Part shown: piece by piece, positions 6,164 through 13,262 of the stretch | Numbering within the stretch: position 1 is the stretch's first letter | Layout: every line of letters starts with the position of its first letter | Position numbers and translations under genes: made by a program | Notes under the pieces: generated by a model | The model's database searches: none | What the model was told of the DNA's origin: nothing | Seen by the model: only the letters and a program-made list of their open reading frames with translations | Source of the DNA: Stenotrophomonas maltophilia | GTDB lineage: Bacteria > Pseudomonadota > Gammaproteobacteria > Xanthomonadales > Xanthomonadaceae | Length of the DNA: 22,355 bases | Direction: 5' to 3' | NCBI GenBank assembly: GCA_002386405.1 | Contig: DGIP01000097.1 | Span: 1 to 22,355 of the forward strand

Positions 6164-8287
6164 ATGCCCATCTCCTCCGTTGCGCCCGCGCGCGCCCTCA
6201 GCCTGCAGTTCAAGCTGCTTGGCGCCCTGTCGCTTGGCCTGGCCGTGGTGGTGCTGTGCGCCCTGGCCGGGTTGGGGTCGGCCTGGCTGAATCTCTCCAC
6301 CACCATCCCGCCCGAAGTGGCGCGCAACGCCCAGGCCGAAGGCCTGCAGCGCGAGTTCCGCATGCAGGTGCAGGAGTGGAAGAACGTGCTGCTGCGTGGC
6401 AGCGACGAGGCACTGCGGACCAAGCACCTGGCGGCCTTCGATGCACAGGGCGGCAAGACCCGCGACCTCGCCAAGGGCCTGGCTGCGGGTGGCGATGCGG
6501 AAACGGTGCGGCTGGCGCAGGCGTTCCTGGCCCAGCATGCGGTTCTGGAAAGGGAGTACCACGGTGCGCTGGAAGCGTTCGCGGCCAGCGGCTACAGCCC
6601 GCTGGAGGGCGACGCGCTGGTGCGCGGCAAGGACCGCGCACTGGGTACCACGCTGGATGCGCTGGGCAAGCACACCGCAGCGGTGGCCGAACGCGCGGTG
6701 CAGGCGCGCTCGGAACAGGCGCGGCGCATGCTGGTCGTCTGTGCAGCGCTGACCGCGCTGGCAGCGGTGGTGCTGATGGCAGTACTGGCAGTGTGGCTGC
6801 GCCGTTCGGTGATCGCGCCGGTGGTGGCCGTGGAGGCCGCCGCGCGCGCGGTGGCGCGCGGTGAGCTGGACCACACCGTGCAGGTGCGCAGTCGCGATGA
6901 GATCGGCCGCCTCGGCCAGGCGATGATCGCGGTGACCGGCACGCTGAAGGAGGTGCTGGCCGCGCAGGCCGGCATGGCACAGCGCCATGATGCGGGCGAG
7001 ATCAGCTACCGCATGGATGCCAGCGCGTTCCGGGGCGGCTACGGGCAGATGGTCAACGACAGCAACGCCCTGGTGGATGCACACGTGCAGGTGCAGCTGC
7101 GCGCGATCGAGGTGATGGGCCGTTACGCGGTGGGCGACCTGTCGCCGGACATGCCGCGCCTGCCGGGCGAAAAGGCGGTGATCACCGAGGCGCTGGATGC
7201 GGTCAAACACAACCTGGGTTCGATCAACGCCGAGATCAAGCGACTGGCAACGGCGGCCGCAGCCGGCGACTTCAGCCAGCGCGGCGATGCGGCGCGTTAC
7301 CAGTACGACTTCCGCGACATGGTGGGCGGCCTGAACCAGCTGATGGAAACCACCGAGCGCGACCTGGGCCAGGTGTCCGGCGTGCTGCAGGCCATTGCGC
7401 GCGGCGATCTGAGCGCGCGCATGAACGGCCAGTTCCACGGTGTGTTCGCCCGCATGCGCGACGATGTGGCACTGACCAGCGGCCAGCTCACCGGCATCGT
7501 GGGCGACATCAAGCGCACGGCGCAGGCGATCCAGACCGCCGCCAGCGAGATCGCGGCCGGCAACAACGATCTTTCCCAGCGTACCGAGCAGCAGGCGGCC
7601 AACCTGGAGGAGACCGCTGCGTCGATGGAGGAGCTGACCTCCACCGTGCGCCAGAATGCCGAGCACGCACGCCAGGCCAACCAGCTGGCGATCGGCGCGG
7701 CCAGCGTGGCCGCACAGGGCGGCGAGGTGGTCGGCCAGGTGGTGACCACGATGAGCGCAATCGAAACCAGTTCAAAGCGTATTGCCGAAATCATCTCGGT
7801 GATCGATGGCATTGCCTTCCAGACCAACATCCTGGCGCTCAACGCGGCGGTGGAAGCAGCCCGAGCCGGCGAGCAGGGCCGCGGCTTTGCGGTGGTGGCC
7901 AGCGAGGTGCGCACGCTGGCGCAGCGCTCGGCCGGTGCGGCCAAGGAGATCAAGACGCTGATTGAAGCCTCGGTGGAGGATGTGGCCAGCGGTTCGCGGC
8001 TGGTGCACCAGGCCGGGCAGACCATGGGCGAGATCGTCAGTGGCGTGCAGCGCGTCACCGACATCATGGCCGAGATCTCGGCGGCCTCGCAGGAGCAGAC
8101 CGCCGGCATCGAGCAGGTCAGCCAGACCGTGGTGCACATGGATGAGGCCACCCAGCAGAACGCGGCGTTGGTGGAGGAAGCCTCCGCTGCGGCGCGCAGC
8201 ATGGAAGAGCAGGCCATTGCGCTGAACGATGCGGTGGATGTGTTCGTGCTGGCGCCGGTGGCGCCGGCGTTGTCGCGCGCGGCGTAG
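6164..8287 (+). CDS. Methyl-accepting chemotaxis protein
   Basis: A 707-aa inner-membrane chemoreceptor. Membrane span 1 covers about residues 17-42 and span 2 about 189-213 ([20 protein letters not shown]). They enclose a roughly 145-residue periplasmic, mostly helical sensor domain. A HAMP domain follows (214-266, with [10 protein letters not shown]), then further HAMP-like segments at about 275-330 and 365-440 ([20 protein letters not shown]), so this is a multi-HAMP receptor. The cytoplasmic signalling hairpin is unmistakable: [20 protein letters not shown] and [17 protein letters not shown] (residues 547-589), which binds CheA and CheW. The C-terminus ([15 protein letters not shown]) lacks the NWETF-type pentapeptide that tethers CheR and CheB. 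The ligand is unknown. No other chemotaxis gene is nearby, so it is an orphan receptor. Confidence 0.95.
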   Translation: MPISSVAPARALSLQFKLLGALSLGLAVVVLCALAGLGSAWLNLSTTIPPEVARNAQAEGLQREFRMQVQEWKNVLLRGSDEALRTKHLAAFDAQGGKTRDLAKGLAAGGDAETVRLAQAFLAQHAVLEREYHGALEAFAASGYSPLEGDALVRGKDRALGTTLDALGKHTAAVAERAVQARSEQARRMLVVCAALTALAAVVLMAVLAVWLRRSVIAPVVAVEAAARAVARGELDHTVQVRSRDEIGRLGQAMIAVTGTLKEVLAAQAGMAQRHDAGEISYRMDASAFRGGYGQMVNDSNALVDAHVQVQLRAIEVMGRYAVGDLSPDMPRLPGEKAVITEALDAVKHNLGSINAEIKRLATAAAAGDFSQRGDAARYQYDFRDMVGGLNQLMETTERDLGQVSGVLQAIARGDLSARMNGQFHGVFARMRDDVALTSGQLTGIVGDIKRTAQAIQTAASEIAAGNNDLSQRTEQQAANLEETAASMEELTSTVRQNAEHARQANQLAIGAASVAAQGGEVVGQVVTTMSAIETSSKRIAEIISVIDGIAFQTNILALNAAVEAARAGEQGRGFAVVASEVRTLAQRSAGAAKEIKTLIEASVEDVASGSRLVHQAGQTMGEIVSGVQRVTDIMAEISAASQEQTAGIEQVSQTVVHMDEATQQNAALVEEASAAARSMEEQAIALNDAVDVFVLAPVAPALSRAA

Positions 8288-8295
8288 GCAAAGGC

Positions 8296-8320
8296 GTATC
8301 GACCAACGGTCGATACCTAC
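8296..8320 (-). repeat. SMAG/REP-type hairpin 3, overlapping the LysR gene end
   Basis: GTATCGACC (8296-8304) pairs perfectly with GGTCGATAC (8308-8316) around AAC. The GTAG foot is on the minus strand at 8320-8317. It fills the 29-bp gap between the convergent receptor and LysR genes. The TAG of the foot is the LysR stop codon. It may act as a two-way transcript end, although it has no T-run. Confidence 0.78.
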
Positions 8321-9219
8321 CGGAGGAAGGCCTGTCCCGTCATGGATTCGGCGAGGTAATCGAGGAAGCTGCTGATGCGCGCCGACACGGCGGTGTTGCG
8401 GTAGTACACGGCGTGGATCGGCTGGCGCACCTCCACGGTCAGCGCCGGCAGCACCTGCACCAGCGTGCCCGCGTCGCGGTCGCGATGGGTCATGAAGTCG
8501 GACAGGCAGACCACGCCCGCCCCTTCCAGCGCCAGACGGCGCAGGGTTTCGCCGCTGGACACCGCCACCGCCGGGCGGATGTGGAGCAGCGCGTCGGTGC
8601 GCCCGGGCAGCGGCCAGTGGTTGAGCGAGTCGGGCTCATTGAAGCCCAGCAGCGCGTGGCCGTCGAGGTCCTCCACTGTTTTCGGGGTGCCGTGTTCGGC
8701 CAGGTAGGCCGGGCTGGCCAGCACCCGCAGGCGGCTGTGCGCAAGCGGGCGCGCATGCAGGGTGGAATCGGCCAGCGGGCCAATGCGGATGGCCACGTCG
8801 GTACGGCGCTCGAGCAGGTCGATGTAGCGCTCGCTGCTGTTGAGCTCCAGCTGCACGTCCGGGTAGCGCGTGCGGAAGCCGGCCACCAGCGGGGCGATCA
8901 CATGCAGCACGAACGGGGTGGCCGCATCCACGCGCAGGCGGCCGGCCGGGCGCTGGCGGCGCGCGGTCATCTGCTCTTCGGCCGCCTCCACCGAGGCCAC
9001 GATGGCACGGGCCTGGGCCAGGAACGCATCGCCCTCCTCGGTGAGCTGCAGCCGCCGGGTAGTGCGGGTCAGCAGCGTGGTGCCCAGCTTTTCCTCCAGC
9101 CGGCCCAGGGCCCGGCTGACCCCGGAGGTGGTCTGGCCCAGTTCTTCGGCGGCGGCGGTGATCGAACCGCTGTCGATCACGGCGATGAACGCCTGCATTT
9201 CATCGAGGGTGGTCTTCAT
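8317..9219 (-). CDS. yafC: LysR-family transcriptional regulator, YafC-like
   Basis: A 300-aa regulator. The N-terminal winged helix-turn-helix is TLDEMQAFIAVIDSGSITAA, then AEELGQTTSGVSRALGRLEEKL (residues about 3-45). The periplasmic-binding-like effector domain starts near residue 90 (RLRVDAATPFVLHVIAPLV). Several blocks match E. coli YafC as I recall it: the DAATP-VLH segment, GFNEPDSLNHWPL, SGETLRRLALEGAGVVCLSD and the C-terminal AVYYRNTAVSARISSFLDYL. It is divergent from the MFS gene and close to dkgB; yafC and dkgB are also neighbours in E. coli. LysR proteins usually control the divergent gene, here the MFS-dkgB pair. Start 9219 is preferred to the ATG at 9237 because MKTTLDEMQAF is the family N-terminus; neither has a good ribosome-binding site. 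Confidence 0.9.
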   Translation of the reverse strand: MKTTLDEMQAFIAVIDSGSITAAAEELGQTTSGVSRALGRLEEKLGTTLLTRTTRRLQLTEEGDAFLAQARAIVASVEAAEEQMTARRQRPAGRLRVDAATPFVLHVIAPLVAGFRTRYPDVQLELNSSERYIDLLERRTDVAIRIGPLADSTLHARPLAHSRLRVLASPAYLAEHGTPKTVEDLDGHALLGFNEPDSLNHWPLPGRTDALLHIRPAVAVSSGETLRRLALEGAGVVCLSDFMTHRDRDAGTLVQVLPALTVEVRQPIHAVYYRNTAVSARISSFLDYLAESMTGQAFLR

Positions 9220-9241
9220 GGGCCCATTATTGACCATGAAG
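9214..9241. promoter_or_regulatory. Candidate LysR-regulator operator in the divergent gap
   Basis: CTTCATGG (9214-9221) and CCATGAAG (9234-9241) form a perfect 8-bp inverted repeat with a 12-bp spacer, spanning both possible LysR start codons. LysR sites are dyads of about this size. Because the arms include the ATG codons, coding constraint could produce the symmetry. Nothing else is supported in the 9220-9325 gap. Confidence 0.35.
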
Positions 9242-9325
9242 CAAGAGTCATTGGCGTGAAGACCGGTTTTTCAGCAAGAGTGCGGCGCGCAGACTGCGCA
9301 CCTTCTTCTTCCACCGGTAACGCTC

Positions 9326-10540
9326 ATGTCCCGTGGCATCCCCTTGGCCCTGTTGGCGCTTACGCTGGGTGCGTACGCCATCGGCACCACTGAATTCGTC
9401 ATCGTCGGGCTGATCCCGACCATTGCCGCCGATCTCGGCGTATCCCTGCCCTCCGCGGGCCTGCTGGTCTCGCTGTACGCGCTGGGCGTGGCGGTCGGCG
9501 CGCCGGTGCTGACCGCCCTGACCGGCCGGGTACCGCGCAAGACCCTGCTGGTAGCGCTGATGGTGCTGTTCACGCTGGGCAATGTGATTGCCTGGATGGC
9601 GCCCAGCTACGGCTCGCTGATCGTGGCACGGGTGTTGACCGGGCTGGCGCACGGCGTGTTCTTCTCGATCGGCTCGATCATTGCCACGTCGGTGGTGCCG
9701 AAGGAAAAGGCGGCCAGCGCGATCGCGATCATGTTCACCGGGCTGACCGTGGCACTGGTCACCGGGGTGCCGCTGGGTACGTTCATCGGCCAGCACCTGG
9801 GCTGGCGCGCCACCTTCCTGGCCGTAGCGGCGCTAGGCGTGATCGCGCTGATCGGCAGCCTGCTGTTCGTGCCGCGCAACCTGCAGCGCAGCGAGCCGGC
9901 CACGTTCGGCCAGCAGCTCTCGGTGCTGGCGCAGCCGCGCCTGCTGCTGGTGTATGCGATCACCGCGCTGGGCTATGGCGGCACGTTCCTGTCCTTTACC
10001 TATCTCGCCTCGATCCTGCAGGACGTCACCGGTTTCTCGCCGAACGCGGTGAGCGGCGTGCTGCTGGTGTACGGCGTGTCGGTGGCGATCGGCAACCTGT
10101 GGGGTGGCCGCCTGGCCGACCGCCGTGGCCCGATCCCGGCGCTGAAGCTGATCTTCGGACTGCTGGCGCTGGTGCTGTTCGCGCTCACCTTCACCGCGCA
10201 CAACACCTGGCTGGTGCTGCTCACGGTGCTGGCGCTGGGCGCAGTGGCGTTCGGCAATGTGCCGGGGCTGCAGGTCTATGTGGTGAAGCAGGCGCAGCGG
10301 TTCGCGCCGCAGGCGGCGGACGTGGCCTCTGGCCTGAACATCGCCGCGTTCAACGTGGGCATCGCAATGGGTGCTTCGCTGGGCGGGCTGGTGGTGGATC
10401 ACCTGGGCCTGATGCACACGCCGTGGCTGGGTGCGCTGGTGGTGCTGGGCGCGCTGGGGCTGACCGTGCTGAGCGGGCGGCTGGACCGGCGCGACGGGAT
10501 CGAGGACCGCGCCGAGGGCGTGGTGGCCGCCGCCCATTGA
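9326..10540 (+). CDS. MFS transporter, DHA1 family (YdhP/AraJ-like)
   Basis: A 404-aa inner-membrane transporter with about twelve hydrophobic spans in two halves. The N-terminus ALLALTLGAYAIGTTEFVIV with VGLIPTIAADLGVSLPSAG is characteristic of the YdhP/AraJ/YbjJ-type drug:H+ antiporter branch. A loop 2-3 MFS motif A variant follows as TALTGRVPRKTLL, and the motif C-like antiporter glycine/proline pattern appears in GLTVALVTGVPLGTFIG. The second half repeats the motif as GGRLADRRGP. The fold and family are clear; the substrate is not, and exporters of this branch have been linked to sugars, drugs or metabolites. It is divergent from the YafC-like regulator and followed 68 bp later by dkgB, so one regulatory unit is plausible. 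Confidence 0.92.
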   Translation: MSRGIPLALLALTLGAYAIGTTEFVIVGLIPTIAADLGVSLPSAGLLVSLYALGVAVGAPVLTALTGRVPRKTLLVALMVLFTLGNVIAWMAPSYGSLIVARVLTGLAHGVFFSIGSIIATSVVPKEKAASAIAIMFTGLTVALVTGVPLGTFIGQHLGWRATFLAVAALGVIALIGSLLFVPRNLQRSEPATFGQQLSVLAQPRLLLVYAITALGYGGTFLSFTYLASILQDVTGFSPNAVSGVLLVYGVSVAIGNLWGGRLADRRGPIPALKLIFGLLALVLFALTFTAHNTWLVLLTVLALGAVAFGNVPGLQVYVVKQAQRFAPQAADVASGLNIAAFNVGIAMGASLGGLVVDHLGLMHTPWLGALVVLGALGLTVLSGRLDRRDGIEDRAEGVVAAAH

Positions 10541-10608
10541 GCCTTCTCATTTGATTCGTTTAACGGTGCACGGCGTAGCCTGCACTTCCCCCACTGAAGG
10601 AGTTTTTC

Positions 10609-11412
10609 ATGAGCATTCCCGCATTTGGCCTCGGCACGTTCCGCCTGAAGGACCAGACCGTCATTGATTCGGTCCGCAACGCATTGGACGTGGGCTACCG
10701 CGCCATCGATACGGCGCAGATCTACGGCAACGAGGCCGAGGTCGGGCAGGCCATCGCCGAGTCGGGCGTGGCGCGTGAGGACCTGTTCCTGACCACCAAG
10801 GTCTGGATTGCCAGCTTCCAGCACGATGCGCTGCTGGACAGCCTGCGCGAGAGCCTGCGCAAGCTGCGCACCGACCATGTGGACCTGACCCTGATCCACT
10901 GGCCGTCGCCGAATGACGCGGTGCCGATGGCCGAATACCTGGGCGCGCTGGCGCAGGCCAAGGCCGAGGGCCTGACCCGGCAGATCGGCATTTCCAATTT
11001 CACCATCGACCTCACCCGCCAGGCGATTGCGATCCTCGGTGCCGATGCGATCGCGACCAACCAGATCGAGGTACATCCGTACCTGCAGAACCGGGCGTTG
11101 ATCGCGTTCCTGCGCGAGCAGGGCATCCATGTGACGGCCTACATGAGCCTGGCCTATGGCGAGGTGTTGAAAGACCCGGTGATCCAGGCCATTGCCGAAC
11201 GCCACGATGCCACTCCGGCGCAGGTGGCGCTGGCCTGGGCACTGCAGCAGGGCTTTGCGGTGATTCCATCGTCGACCCGTCGCGAGAACCTGGCCAGCAA
11301 CCTGTTGGCGGCGGACCTGCGGTTGAGCGATGAGGACATGGCCCAGATCGCCACGCTGGATCGTGGTCAGCGCCTGGCGAACCCGGAAGGCATCGCACCG
11401 GCGTGGGATTGA
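10609..11412 (+). CDS. dkgB: 2,5-diketo-D-gluconate reductase B / methylglyoxal reductase (AKR)
   Basis: A 267-aa aldo/keto reductase with close resemblance to E. coli DkgB (YafB, 267 aa): N-terminus [72 protein letters not shown] and the end [10 protein letters not shown]. The catalytic tetrad is D34, Y39, K64 and H97. DkgB reduces 2,5-diketo-D-gluconate and, in E. coli, methylglyoxal and other aldehydes with NADPH. A strong AAGGAG ribosome-binding site (10597-10602) lies six bases before ATG. The MFS gene is directly upstream and the LysR YafC-like gene lies beyond it. A promoter-like TAGCCT lies about 30 bases before the start, so the gene may also have its own promoter. Confidence 0.95.
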   Translation: MSIPAFGLGTFRLKDQTVIDSVRNALDVGYRAIDTAQIYGNEAEVGQAIAESGVAREDLFLTTKVWIASFQHDALLDSLRESLRKLRTDHVDLTLIHWPSPNDAVPMAEYLGALAQAKAEGLTRQIGISNFTIDLTRQAIAILGADAIATNQIEVHPYLQNRALIAFLREQGIHVTAYMSLAYGEVLKDPVIQAIAERHDATPAQVALAWALQQGFAVIPSSTRRENLASNLLAADLRLSDEDMAQIATLDRGQRLANPEGIAPAWD

Positions 11413-11445
11413 TCGATCGCTGAGTGAACGTCGGATGCCTGGGTT

Positions 11446-11592
11446 GGTAGGGTTGGATCCCGATCAACCGCCGACCACGATGATGGGCGCGGCGAACGCA
11501 TGACCTCTGCCGAAGCGCGCTTCTTCGACGGAGGTCATGCCACAACAGAACGGGGCACCGCTATCGGCGGTCGATCGGGATGCGACCCTACC
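11446..11592. repeat. Nested inverted-repeat element, copy A (147 bp), unrecognised family
   Basis: The outer arms 11446-11474 and 11564-11592 pair at 26 of 29 positions plus one G-T; the ends read GGTAGGGT and ACCCTACC. Inside, GCATGACCTC (11498-11507) pairs perfectly with GAGGTCATGC (11531-11540), whose 23-nt loop contains the self-complementary GAAGCGCGCTTC (11512-11523). The inner hairpin starts 52 bp from one end and stops 52 bp from the other. It occupies most of the tail-to-tail gap 11413-11659 between dkgB and the hydrolase gene. The GTAG/CTAC ends recall SMAG repeats, but the long-range fold does not. The rest of the gap holds a GC-rich stem (11626-11632 with 11651-11657) next to the hydrolase stop. 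Confidence 0.85.
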
Positions 11593-11659
11593 GCCGGCAG
11601 CGGCACCAGCATTGAGACCAGACCCGGCGCGCGGCGCACGATGGGCCGGCGCGCGCCGC

Positions 11660-12358
11660 TCAGGCCAACAGCCACTCACGCATGGCAGCGCTTACTTCCT
11701 CGGGCTTTTCCATTGGCGCGAGGTGGCCGCAATCGGGCAGCACGACCAGGGTTGAGCCGGGGACCATGGCATGCATCTCCTCGCTGATCGCCAGCGGGGT
11801 GATGCGGTCGTTGGCGCCGCACAGGATCAGCAGCGGGTCGCGGTAGCCGACCAGTGCGTCGTGGCCGTCAACGCGATCCAACGCGCTCTGGCGCAGGAAT
11901 ACGTCGGCACCCAGCCGCGCGGTCATGTCACGCACGCGCTGGACCAGCACGTAGTCGTCCAGCCGTGAGGCGTCGATGTAGCTGCGCATCAGCTTGTCGC
12001 CGAAGCCATGGAAGGTGCCGGGCAGGCGCACGCTGGATCGCTGCGACTGCCGTTGGGCGGCGCGCTCGGGCGAGTCGGCGTGGATCGAGGTGTCGATCAG
12101 CGCCAGCCGCAGTACCCGCTCCGGGGCCACGCGCAGGATCTGCTGGGCGACGAAGCCGCCCAGTGAGAAGCCGGCCAGGGCGAAACGTTCCGGCGCGTTG
12201 GCCAGTACGTCGTCGACCACGGCCTGCATCGTTTCGCCACGGGTCTGGTCGCCGACGCTGCAGTCGGCAATATCGGACAGCGCGGCGATCTGCCCGCGCC
12301 AGAGCTCGGCGTCGTTGAGCAGGCCGGGCAGCAGCAACAGCGGTACACGATCGGTCAT
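11660..12358 (-). CDS. Alpha/beta hydrolase
   Basis: A 232-aa single-domain alpha/beta hydrolase. The catalytic triad is S65 in the nucleophile elbow AGFSLGGFVAQ, D184 in LLILCGANDRITP and H212 in LPDCGHLAPMEKPEEV. The oxyanion-region start LLLLPGLLNDAELW (residues 7-20) is typical. The family holds esterases, enol-lactonases, C-C hydrolases and BioH-like enzymes, and the substrate is not predictable here. The frame extends 32 codons further upstream, but MTDRVPLLLLPG is the family N-terminus, so ATG 12358 is used. It is convergent with dkgB (repeat copy A between them) and divergent from the unknown gene at 12538. The 179-bp gap between the divergent starts probably holds both promoters, but only the decamer at 12500 can be pointed to. 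Confidence 0.9.
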   Translation of the reverse strand: MTDRVPLLLLPGLLNDAELWRGQIAALSDIADCSVGDQTRGETMQAVVDDVLANAPERFALAGFSLGGFVAQQILRVAPERVLRLALIDTSIHADSPERAAQRQSQRSSVRLPGTFHGFGDKLMRSYIDASRLDDYVLVQRVRDMTARLGADVFLRQSALDRVDGHDALVGYRDPLLILCGANDRITPLAISEEMHAMVPGSTLVVLPDCGHLAPMEKPEEVSAAMREWLLA

Positions 12359-12499
12359 GCCGTTATTGTCCGCGATCCGGGTGGCCTTGGAGTGTCGTGT
12401 GTGGCCCGGTGTGTTGCAGGGCCGAAAATCAGGGGCGCCCCATGAAACAGACACTTGGGGCAGTAGCGTGACTCAGTACCAGTCCGGTGCACCCGGCTG

Positions 12500-12509
12500 G
12501 CTAGGCTCG
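12500..12509 (+). promoter_or_regulatory. Candidate -10 region (GCTAGGCTCG) for the unknown gene
   Basis: The decamer ends 28 bases before ATG 12538 and is identical to the one 27 bases upstream of the methyltransferase gene on the other strand at 3473-3482. I see no clear -35 element. Confidence 0.35.
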
Positions 12510-12537
12510 GGCCCTTCCCCTTTCCAGTGAGCCCTGC

Positions 12538-13029
12538 ATGGATTCCATTCCCGGTATCACCGCCGCTGCCACGCCCACCGCGACGTCCACCAGCACCCCG
12601 GGTGCGCCCAGTGCACCAGCGAAGGCGCCTTCGCTGCCGTTGGAAATCATCATGCAGCGGGAGCAGACATACTACGGTCAGATCGACAGAAGGTTGAAGC
12701 AGGAAATCGTTGCGGCGAAGCTGGATACCAGTGAAACCCGGTTCCAGGCCCTGGGCCAGCAGCTGCTCTACATCACCAGCCCCTGCGCCATCGGGAAGAC
12801 GCCGTTGGAGGCCTTCATTGCGCAGCACCCCGAGGCAGTCGAACGTGGCCAGGCCGTCATGGCAAACCTGCCTGCCCCTGGCGATGAGAAGTTCTTCGTC
12901 GGCAAACTGGCTTACCAAGCGCTGCTGGCCAATGCGTCGGTCCTCGATCAACCGGCGGAGCCTTCGATTCCCCTGCATTCGGCGGTCTTTCTGACCCGAA
13001 GTACTGACACTTCGACGCCGACTCCCTGA
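12538..13029 (+). CDS. Hypothetical protein, function not recognised
   Basis: A 163-aa soluble protein. Residues 1-34 are a low-complexity Thr/Ala/Pro/Ser linker without a signal peptide. Residues 35-150 look like a compact mostly helical domain (LPLEIIMQREQTYYGQIDRR, RFQALGQQLLYITSPCAIGK, PLEAFIAQHPEAVERGQAVM, FFVGKLAYQALLANASVL). The end is again Thr/Ser/Pro-rich. I see no membrane segment, no catalytic motif and only one cysteine. The codon pattern is slightly less GC-biased than its neighbours. Coding status is supported by its length, the promoter-like decamer upstream and the absence of a better frame, but no Shine-Dalgarno sequence is evident. It is divergent from the hydrolase gene and convergent with the Pat-like gene, with repeat copy B downstream. 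Confidence 0.65.
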   Translation: MDSIPGITAAATPTATSTSTPGAPSAPAKAPSLPLEIIMQREQTYYGQIDRRLKQEIVAAKLDTSETRFQALGQQLLYITSPCAIGKTPLEAFIAQHPEAVERGQAVMANLPAPGDEKFFVGKLAYQALLANASVLDQPAEPSIPLHSAVFLTRSTDTSTPTP

Positions 13030-13030
13030 C

Positions 13031-13050
13031 ATGCACGCGGGATTGTGCAT
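13031..13050 (+). terminator. Short stem-loop directly after the unknown gene
   Basis: ATGCAC (13031-13036) pairs with GTGCAT (13045-13050) around 8 nt, two bases after the stop. There is no T-run, so it is weak as a terminator; the larger element at 13080 may be the real end. Confidence 0.25.
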
Positions 13051-13079
13051 CGCGCACGGTGCCGCTTGGTCGTGTGTAC

Positions 13080-13223
13080 GGTAGGGTCGGTTCCCAAACG
13101 ACTGCTGAGATGCACGCAACGTTCGGTAACGCATGACCTCCAACGAAAGCGTCTCTCCGGTGCAGGTCATGCGTCACCGTGCCGATCACATCCATCGGCA
13201 GTCGTTCGGGAACCGACCCTACC
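13080..13223. repeat. Nested inverted-repeat element, copy B (144 bp), unrecognised family
   Basis: The outer arms 13080-13108 and 13195-13223 pair at 27 of 29 positions plus one G-T; ends GGTAGGGT and ACCCTACC as in copy A. The inner hairpin is GCATGACCT (13131-13139) with AGGTCATGC (13164-13172), extended outward by AC/GT and, past one mismatch, CGGT/ACCG. The inner hairpin begins 51 bp from one end and stops 51 bp from the other. The outer arm is 22 of 29 identical to copy A. It lies in the tail-to-tail gap 13030-13262. Confidence 0.87.
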
Positions 13224-13253
13224 GCGCCAACCCATTCGGATGCGTTGGCGCGG
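13222..13253 (-). terminator. Strong stem-loop downstream of the Pat-like gene
   Basis: CCGCGCCAAC (13222-13231) pairs perfectly with GTTGGCGCGG (13244-13253). Past a C-C mismatch the stem continues as CAT/ATG closing a TCGG loop. It begins ten bases after the minus-strand stop at 13263 and touches the end of repeat copy B. No T-run follows on the minus strand, so its role as an intrinsic terminator is likely but not certain. Confidence 0.5.
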
Positions 13254-13262
13254 TTCCGGTTG

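Noticed and set aside
6104..7666. Minus-strand open frame of 520 codons antisense to the chemoreceptor
   Set aside because: His/Gln/Arg-rich composition with no recognisable fold; the opposite strand encodes an unmistakable chemoreceptor.
11446..13223. Reading the two large inverted repeats as an insertion sequence
   Set aside because: No transposase is present in or between them and no target duplication is visible at their edges.
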